Assembly: GCF_022376445.1 (NCBI RefSeq)
Contig: NW_025955659.1
Span: 1 to 15,762, forward strand
Length of the DNA: 15,762 bases
From: Fomitopsis serialis
Lineage: Eukaryota; Basidiomycota; Agaricomycetes; Polyporales; Fomitopsidaceae
Reading direction: 5' to 3'
Part shown: positions 10,019 through 15,762 of the stretch, piece by piece
Layout: every line of letters starts with the position of its first letter
Position numbering within the stretch: the first letter of the stretch is position 1
Made by a program: the position numbers and the translations under genes
The notes under the pieces: generated by a model
Database searches by the model: none
The model's input: only the letters and a program-made list of their open reading frames with translations
What the model was told of the DNA's origin: nothing

Positions 10019-10409
10019 TGAAGCCACAGTTCTTGTGCGTGAGAACCCTCGCAGACTCGATGGGGCCGTACGGGCTGAACACGCTAAGAATGGTCGCGGG
10101 CGTAGTCGTCGATGGAATCGACCCGATCCAGAGCGCTCTTGTTGGGGTAGACTGCAGCTGCGCATCCATGCCCGCCAGCCCGACGTTGTTACCCGTCGCT
10201 TTACCAAGCCCGCCACCAGGCGAGGTCGCCGACGGGCTGTTCATGTTCGTGACTTTCGCGGGAGCGACCGGCGCGCTATCAGCCTTTCCGAAGCCAATGC
10301 GGACGGTCTGCCCGTTCGGCATGCCAACGTCTCCGCCCAGGCGGTTCAGGACGTCCTCCTTGGCGCGGATCGCGTCCGCCTGGTCGACAAAGTTCACGAA
10401 GCCACATTC

Positions 10410-10465
10410 CTAATGCGAGAATGTCAGCGCGGTGGGAACGGGAAATGAATGGACACGACACGGAC
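10410..10465 (-). other. Intron within first RRM (56 nt)
   Basis: A GTCCGT donor and a CATTAG acceptor, phase 0, join LRLLPEK to ECGFVNFVDQ and complete the RRM RNP1 motif. Confidence 0.8.
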
Positions 10466-10870
10466 CTTCTCAGGCAGCAACCTGAGCGACTCGATGGCAC
10501 CGTACGGGGCGAACACGTGGATGAGCTGTTCGCTGGTGACGGAGCTATCGAGGTTCCCGATCCAGAGGGAGCGGGTCGGCGTTTGCATCTGGGAAGACCC
10601 CTCCGACTTCGGTGACGTAGCGCGGTTCTGGTTCGTCGACGGAGCGGCGAGGTACGAGTTGCTTTTGGAGAGTTCGTCGTTGAAGAAATGGACCGAAGGA
10701 GAACCACCACCCCGAGTATTAGCCTTGTCAGCACGAGGGATACCGCCCAGGCTCGTCTGGATGGACAGATCGTTGTACGCCTGTGCTTCAGCCGCAGCCT
10801 GACGACGGGCCTGCAGCGCTCGCGTCGTGTCGTCAAGGTTTCCAACCGATATAGCACGGGGACGTGAGCC

Positions 10871-11267
10871 AACCCGCGATCTTGTGAGCAGGCGTGTCGC
10901 TCGGGATTAAACTCGCACTTTGCCGGTACGCGATTCTCGAACTGCGTGACCAGTTGCCAGTACTGGGAGGTTAGTCAACAATATGCAAGGATCGCGGCTA
11001 AGACAGGACTCACCTATGTAAGAGGCGTTGTGGCCGTCAACATGACCTCATGGCAAGCGTCACTCCGGTTAGGTCGTATCCTTTCTGCGCTTCCTGACCG
11101 GTCTCTTTCCCCGCCTCTACGGATTTCAAGGCGCCTTGAAACGAGGTCACTTCAAATTTAGCAGACTTCGCTGGGGCGCCGTACAGTTCCGACGTTCTGT
11201 TGAGTATCGTGGAATCTGAACAGCAGTCATCACTCAGTGGTACGTCATATAAAAGGCAGACAGGCAC
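10871..11267 (-). other. Unidentified, possibly coding, spliced segment upstream of the JSN1-like part
   Basis: The minus strand from 11267 gives a 76-codon open frame (parts: LYGAPAKSAKFEVTSFQGAL, KETGQEAQKGYDLTGVTLA). An intron of high quality follows at 10963-11013 (GTGAGT donor, TTGACTAACCTCCCAG branch point and acceptor, 51 nt). Downstream of it two frames are open for some distance; one reads YWQLVTQFENRVPAKCEFNP. I could not connect the first frame to the second without a frame change, and I do not recognise a family. It may be the 3' part of a separate gene or a degraded one. The JSN1-like homology starts directly after it. Confidence 0.3.
10963..11013 (-). other. Good-quality intron signal (51 nt)
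   Basis: Donor CATAG|GTGAGT, near-perfect branch point TGACTAAC, acceptor CTCCCAG. Its size matches the other introns in the window. The reading frame it serves is uncertain. Confidence 0.55.
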
Positions 11268-12162
11268 ATACAGTGCCGGGTCTTGCGTGATACAAACGGT
11301 CTGCGAAGGCGTTTAAGGAGGCCGTCTGTCGTGATATCAATAGTCGGCGAATGTGTGCAGACAGGCCTGAGAGTCACGAGGCGCTGGCGAGCGCGTTCTG
11401 TGAGGATGTCTTCGTGTGCACGGCACACGCCGGCCGCGTACCAGATCACTTGAATCGAGGCGGGTCATCCAACGGTAGTGTCGTATAAGAATTATGGAGT
11501 AACTGGCACGCAGGCTTCATATGGCAGGAAACTCTGAGGAGAACCAAGGGAGGGTATAGGCTGTATAAGAACGAAAGGACTTCATAATGGCCGTGGCGAG
11601 GTGAGTCATGTGCCAGATCTCACTCAGAGCACCTGAGGTCACTTGGAGGTCACGGTATACTTATGCTTCCGAGGACCGACTTGTCTGACCAATGTCTGAC
11701 CTCTCCGTTTCGCACTGCAGAGCTCTTTTCTTACTGTAACTGCAATCACTCACTCGACTGTTCATGCCCACGACCGTTGCGCGACAAGATACACTCATTG
11801 GTCCCTCCTAGACGTACCTGACGATGCTATGCAATTTGCGCCGCCGAGCGACAGAACCATGCGACCCGCTCAAGGGACGTCCAGTGGAGCCAGGAGGAAG
11901 TCTGGCGAGCGGAGCGTGAAGGACGAGACGAGCGGGACGGAACTCCGAGAGATGCACCGACGGATGGGGGTAAGTACCTCCAAGGGGCGCGCAGGGAATG
12001 GTGAGAGGGGCTGATGAAAGAGAAGGTGAGTACGCGGGAGGACGAGCCAGAGCGGCATCGATTACCTGAGACATGAGAGATTTGGACAGGATGCTGCTGT
12101 CCCACCGCAGGACTTCCAGTTGCCACCCATTCACCCCGGGCTTCAGCGCCGTGGTCCATCAG
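11268..12162. other. Interval with no recognised gene
   Basis: Only short overlapping frames without recognisable motifs are present. The part near 11,820-12,020 is purine-rich and open on both strands for about 60-120 codons, but no frame shows conserved domain features. It could be the upstream flank of the ATPase fragment or unrelated sequence. Confidence 0.4.
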
Positions 12163-12980
12163 CGTGTCGATGATTCGATCGACCATGCTGCGCTCACTGG
12201 CGAGTCATCGCCTCGGTGCAAGAAGCCTGAGGTTGACGATCAATGTTTCCCGTACGTTGAGTCTGCCACTCACATTGATCGAGACACTGACTGTATGCGC
12301 CTAGTGGTTTTACTTCCGAGCAGGCCGAGGCCGAGCGTCGTCATCCCCACCGGCCCCAACATGTTCCTCGGTCGCTCCGCGTTGCTCGTCGGTCAGGACG
12401 ACCACACCGTCAACCATCTGCCGAACATCCTCCCCCACATCAGCTCTATGGTCACAGCTTCAACGCTACCTTGGTGCTCTTGATTGGCGGTATCTCCATT
12501 CGCCATCCCACCACGTCACCCTGACCGTCGGTGCTCAGCAGCTCGCCAAGCACCAGGCTATCGTCACTCGTATCACTGCGATTGAGCGGCTCGCCGCCGT
12601 GACCATTCTGAGCTCAGACAAGTCGGGTACGCTCACGACCAACAAGCTCATTATGGACCGCCGCCGGCGACACGATCCAGATCTACGCTGAGGATGACAT
12701 CCTCAAGGCGAGGTGTCGGTCGGGCACCTTAAACCGAGCTCACGAATAACAAGAGCGAGGCGCAGGAACCCAACCTAGGAGTTCGCACCGCGAGGCCTAT
12801 GTGCGCCCGCCAACGCTTACGAGGAGGTGGCGGGCGATGACTTTGAGGCTGAGGGTATATTGGTTTCGGAGCCATCGGCCTCATTCCCCTCGTCGACCCT
12901 CCTCGTACGGACAACAAGCCGACCGCTCGACGACACCATCGCCCTCCGCGGATGGTCACCTGACACCAGCTCGGCAAGAA
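12163..12980 (+). pseudogene. Plasma-membrane H+-ATPase (PMA1-like P-type ATPase) fragment, heavily decayed
   Basis: P3A ATPases pump protons out across the plasma membrane. The fragment begins with SIDHAALTGESSP (family SIDQAALTGESLP, actuator domain), then DDQCF. After a 53-nt intron (12252-12304) come [11 protein letters not shown] (family SGSTCKQGEAE), [10 protein letters not shown] and [13 protein letters not shown] deletion removes most of a membrane segment, then [14 protein letters not shown] and [20 protein letters not shown] follow. The phosphorylation motif reads [10 protein letters not shown] instead of DKTGTLTTNK, with SSDK instead of CSDK before it. Further fragments near 12,870-12,970 match GLIPLVDPPR and an MVTG-like stretch. 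Frame changes occur near 12,335, near 12,520 and repeatedly after 12,665. The start, most membrane helices and the C-terminus are missing. Certainly non-functional. Intron retention shows it is not a retrocopy. Confidence 0.8.
12252..12304 (+). other. Intron relic in the ATPase pseudogene (53 nt)
   Basis: A GTACGT donor, an ACACTGAC branch-point-like motif and a CGCCTAG acceptor. Removing it joins DQCF to [11 protein letters not shown] in frame, matching the intact family. Confidence 0.7.
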
Positions 12981-13476
12981 GTGCAGCACTGACCTAGTTG
13001 CGCGTTCCCCGCAGTCTGTCACGCCGACGTCGGATGGCAATTGCTTGTGTGCTGATCTTGGTCAAGCCTGCTCGAGTCAGCAGATGTCTCACGAGTGGCC
13101 GGTGGCACTGATCATGTACAGAAAATCAGGATACATTAGAGCCTACGGTGTGTTCGTGGAGCGGAGGGTGTGTACTAGTACAGGAGATGGACTTCGTGAC
13201 AAATTCGGAGTATAATTCATGTGGCGTCTGGACGGGTGGTGTCTGTATTACCCGCCTGTATGCATCGCCATGTGTCCTGAAGACGTCTGAGCCTCTGAGC
13301 AATTGTTTCGTCAAATCTGAGGGCTCACCAACGGATCATCTAATCGGTACCTGCGTTCGGCTGAACAGGCCTCTCAGGGTCGAAGCGTCCGGTCACCACC
13401 ACCTGACGAGACAGGTCGTATAATTTCGCCGTCCTATAACATGATCAATCGGTGTCATTCATACGTGTGAGAAATA
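12981..13476. other. Interval with no recognised gene
   Basis: A plus-strand open frame of about 90 codons at 13148-13423 and its minus-strand counterpart show no recognisable domain. The interval lies directly downstream of the minus-strand gene ending at 13477 and should contain its 3' UTR and polyadenylation region, but I cannot point to a clear signal. Confidence 0.4.
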
Positions 13477-15738
13477 TCAGACATACTCGATGATGTGGTC
13501 AGCGTGCTTGAGATTGATCTTGTCTGGGAGCGGGCTCAGCCACTTCATCTTGAATGGGTCGCATCCCTGCAGTAGAGATGGGGCGTAGCAATTCGTTGGA
13601 AGGTTGATGACCGCAGGGCGAGTGGTGACCTGTTGACTAGCCACCCGATAGTGAGGCCAGCCACCCTGGGAAGCCTGGAAGCCGCCTCTGTAGCGTGTCC
13701 ACAGGTGAAGCGAATCGAGGGTCCGCAGCCATACTTGGAGTTCTGGAGACCGCCAAGCCTTGGAACGTATAAAATACGTCGGTTCTCCTCTGCCGACAGC
13801 ATGGTCGGACTCATCAGTACTCATACCATGAACACCGAGCGCGTCAATGAGCTCCGTGTCCATTGGAGCAAGTAGGGAGACGGCGATATTGCGACGCCTC
13901 GTGAACAGCTGTATAGGACGATAGATCTATAACATGGACAACGAATGTATTCGCGATCACTTACCTGCCGCTTCCGCTCTTGTCGCCTGTGCAGCTTCTG
14001 CTCGTACTGAGTCTCCTGTTCACTCATGGCCTGACCTTTAAGCTGCCGGCGCAGGGTCTCTGTGTGCCTCATCCAAGCTTCTATCACTTGCTCCTCCGAT
14101 TTTTCAAACCGGGGGTATCGCGCCCTGAAGTCGACCGTGAAGACTCTTGCTGCGGATAGATTCCAGGCAGACGAAGGTCGTGCGTGTATGTCGTAGGAGA
14201 ACCTCTCTGCGGTGCAGCACTCGCGACCACTAGTCGGATCAAAGGCTGCTATCTGTTCCGCCGATGGTATGTTGACGAACGGAGACTTCTTGTTCTGACG
14301 CGCCATCAGTCGGAGAGCATGAACGGCGAGGGTTTGCTAGTAGCTGTCAGTGAGGACCAGCGTCATCGTTGAGCTCCAATCCTCTCACCTTGAACGCTTT
14401 GTCTTCCGGAGACTTCTTCGGCCGCTCGCGGTGATTAATTGGCAAGCGAGACTTGTTATCTACGTCCATCTCGTCGTCAGCCGTGTCCCCTGGGCCATCG
14501 TCTTCGTCTCCAGATCCTTTGGCCGCGGGCCCTTTGGACGACGAAGCGTCGGCTGCATCCCCACGACGCGACGTCGATGCAATGGACCCGGAAGCCTGAG
14601 CAGATGAAACAGCATTTGCCGTAGACACCACGGACCGTATAGCAGTTTCCATCGATAGTTGCAACGACGATGCGATGGTAGCTGCGAGCTCCGCCATCTT
14701 GGTGTCGAAACTGTGCTGCATGCTTTGCTCAATCACGACGAGATCGCGCCGCGTAAGGGGAGTCAAATCGACGAGAGAATGGCTCGACGATGTAGTGACA
14801 GCCTAGGTGCGATAACGTGTGCGATAAGGTCAGAGCAGCGTCGATATGGGAGGTATATCTTACGTTGTGCGTTTGACCCGAGGGCACACTTGAGACTCCT
14901 GGAGGAGTCTGCCCCTTTCGCGCGCTGGAAGGTCTACGTGGTTCTTGCCACTCTGTCGAAGGAATTTGATGCTCAGACACAGGTTCGGCCGGCCCGGGTA
15001 GCTTTCTCGCATTGGTCGCAGGAGAGCCTGTCTGTGCGGTCGTCGGCGTCCTCGTCACGCGCGTGTGTTTGCTATTGTCGAATCGTTCAAAGGGGCGACG
15101 AGACGCCTGCTTAAAAATGAAATCGAAGAGAAACACCTATGTTGTACCGATACGCACTGTGTGTGAGACTTCCTGGTGAGCAGTAGATGGCTTGGTCGCG
15201 GTTTGCACCTGAGATGGTTTAGATATAACGAGTCATACAGTAATAACAAAAGTACACACATTCGATTTGACTTGCAGAGAGGTCATTTCTTCTGGGTCGC
15301 GACGGCGCCGTTTCTCATTCCGCTGCTCGACTAGCGTGAAACTGTCCTCGTCGGGCGAGTCCTCGCCGATATGTTGACGCCTCTTTCCTTTATCAGGGCG
15401 AGGTGGACGTTCAGTTGAGGTCGAGCTAGCGCCATCTGAAGCCGAATCGTCCATGGATACATCGACGTCTGGAGATGGCTGAGACTGAGACTGATAAGCC
15501 GTCTATGCTCTGAACCGAACCGTCGTTGATGAACTTACGCTGCCGACATGCTGAGCAAGACTACCACCGCCCGAGAGCGCTTTCGACTGAGATGGTATAG
15601 AAGCGAGGAATTCGGAACTCTTGTTGCTATGATCCTATGAACGGGTCACTGAGCAATTGCGTAATAGATCAGGCAACAGCTTACCTGTGCCTGTCCGTAT
15701 TCGTTCAGACTTGCGTGGAATGTTAGCACAACGCGCAT
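13477..15738 (-). CDS. Uncharacterised Agaricomycete protein with GMSTDESDH motif, eight exons
   Basis: Proposed exons on the minus strand: 15738-15685, 15634-15539, 15490-15272, 15208-15158, 15106-14864, 14802-14389, 14336-13965 and 13908-13477, giving 626 residues with no lesion. The N-terminal half is Ser/Pro/Lys-rich with acidic and basic patches (NEKRRRRDPEE, GDEDDGPGDTADDEMDV) and one predicted helix (VVIEQSMQHSFDTKMAELAA). The C-terminal half is folded-looking: GRECCTAERFSYDI, SAWNLSAARVFTVDFRARYP, RRRNIAVSLLAP, then LGVHGMSTDESDH, KAWRSPELQVWLRTLDSLH and LPTNCYAP. These motifs recur in a family of hypothetical proteins expanded in mushroom-forming fungi; I know of no assigned function. 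The start at 15738 (MRVVLTFHASLNEYGQAQ) has an in-frame TGA six codons upstream, but a further upstream exon beyond the window is possible. Structure confident, function unknown. Confidence 0.75.
13909..13964 (-). other. Intron 7 of the orphan-family gene (56 nt)
   Basis: A GTAAGT donor and a CCTATACAG acceptor, phase 0, join RQERKRQ to LFTRRRNIAVSLLAP. The joined sequence agrees with the family, and without splicing the upstream frame loses the GMSTDESDH block. Confidence 0.8.
14337..14388 (-). other. Intron 6 of the orphan-family gene (52 nt)
   Basis: A GTGAGA donor and a CTACTAG acceptor, phase 0, join PEDKAFK to QTLAVHALRLMARQN. A nearer CAG acceptor would put a TAG in frame, which supports the chosen site. 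Confidence 0.7.
14803..14863 (-). other. Intron 5 of the orphan-family gene (61 nt)
   Basis: A GTAAGA donor and a CACCTAG acceptor, phase 0, join PSGQTHN to AVTTSSSHSLVDLTPLTRRD. Confidence 0.75.
15107..15157 (-). other. Intron 4 of the orphan-family gene (51 nt)
   Basis: A GTGCGT donor and a TTTTTAAGCAG acceptor, phase 0, join EVSHT to ASRRPFERFDN. It bounds a 51-nt micro-exon on its 5' side. Confidence 0.6.
15209..15271 (-). other. Intron 3 of the orphan-family gene (63 nt)
   Basis: A GTCAAA donor (weak) and a CTAAACCATCTCAG branch point plus acceptor, phase 0, join MTSLQ to VQTATKPSTAHQEVSHT. Confidence 0.6.
15491..15538 (-). other. Intron 2 of the orphan-family gene (48 nt)
   Basis: A GTAAGT donor and a CTTATCAG acceptor, phase 0, join LAQHVGS to SQSQPSPDVDVSMDD. 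An acceptor 12 nt nearer the donor (CATAG) is also in frame but would make a 36-nt intron, shorter than any other here. Confidence 0.6.
15635..15684 (-). other. Intron 1 of the orphan-family gene (50 nt)
   Basis: A GTAAGC donor and a TTCATAG acceptor, phase 0, join NEYGQAQ to DHSNKSSEFLASIPSQS. Confidence 0.6.
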
Positions 15739-15762
15739 TTGGTCAGGAACTGATGCTCACCT

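Larger units (their letters stand above)
8380..10870 (-). pseudogene. JSN1/PUF1-like RNA-binding protein, RRM-RRM-PUF part
   Basis: Jsn1/Puf1-type proteins bind mRNA 3' regions and control stability and localisation. Exon 10870-10466 begins SRPRAISVGNLDD and carries the first RRM (RNP2 LWIGNL). RNP1 follows at the next exon start (ECGFVNF). Exon 10409-10019 holds the start of the second RRM (ALWIGSI), completed across the next intron as NCGFINFERLDDAVRARKAL. Exons 9955-9506 and 9456-8976 continue into the PUF repeats (NGTWAAQKIIE, FGNYVVQ), and 8925-8380 adds FGARSMRACLE and HKLASLTVLRIVN, ending at VLIELKV. The usual C-terminal tail is absent. There is no ATG in frame ahead of SRPRAIS: a TAA lies about 40 bases upstream. 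One 5' splice site seems damaged (8975/8976). Probably non-functional as it stands, although the domains are well preserved, so the event looks recent. Confidence 0.8.

Noticed and set aside
9721..10413. 230-codon plus-strand open frame
   Set aside because: It lies antisense to the second RRM region, which has clear RNP motifs and introns; the plus-strand translation has no recognisable domain.
10279..10872. 197-codon minus-strand frame rich in Arg/Ser/Thr
   Set aside because: It is the wrong frame of the first RRM exon. The correct frame contains LWIGNL and continues across the 56-nt intron.
12729..13040. 103-codon minus-strand open frame
   Set aside because: Antisense to the ATPase remnant (GLIPLVDPPR) and without its own recognisable motifs.

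Overview
This window looks like nuclear DNA of a basidiomycete fungus, most likely an Agaricomycete (mushroom or polypore). Coding regions are GC-rich and broken by many 47-73 base GT-AG introns, some with good branch-point-like motifs. They encode protein families typical of that group: a Plavaka/Tnp2-type DNA transposase, a JSN1/PUF1-type RRM-Pumilio protein, a fungal plasma-membrane H+-ATPase, an HMG-box protein, and an uncharacterised Agaricomycete family carrying a GMSTDESDH motif. No prokaryotic operon structure, CRISPR array, rRNA or convincing tRNA was seen.

Layout, left to right. Positions 1-288 (minus) hold the C-terminal part of an HMG-box protein, out of frame and running off the left edge. 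Positions 289-1258 show no convincing gene. Positions 1259-5860 (minus) hold a nearly complete multi-exon Tnp2/Plavaka transposase with at least one clear 1-nt frameshift and a period-15 minisatellite. Positions 5861-7370 are almost gene-free. Positions 7381-8301 and 8380-10870 (both minus) hold a JSN1-like gene in permuted order: the RRM-RRM-PUF part lies upstream, and the piece expected at the N-terminus lies downstream of it. Positions 10871-11267 (minus) hold an unidentified open segment with a good 51-nt intron. Positions 12163-12980 (plus) hold a decayed H+-ATPase fragment. Positions 13477-15738 (minus) hold the only gene that reconstructs without damage: eight exons, seven phase-0 introns, about 626 residues.

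The overall picture is a repeat-rich, decaying locus in which pieces of unrelated housekeeping genes lie between a dead transposon and one intact orphan-family gene. The genes do not form a pathway. The most notable signals are the circular permutation of the JSN1-like gene at the DNA level with its introns retained, and the intact orphan-family gene beside the debris. All family assignments are from pattern recognition, without database searches.
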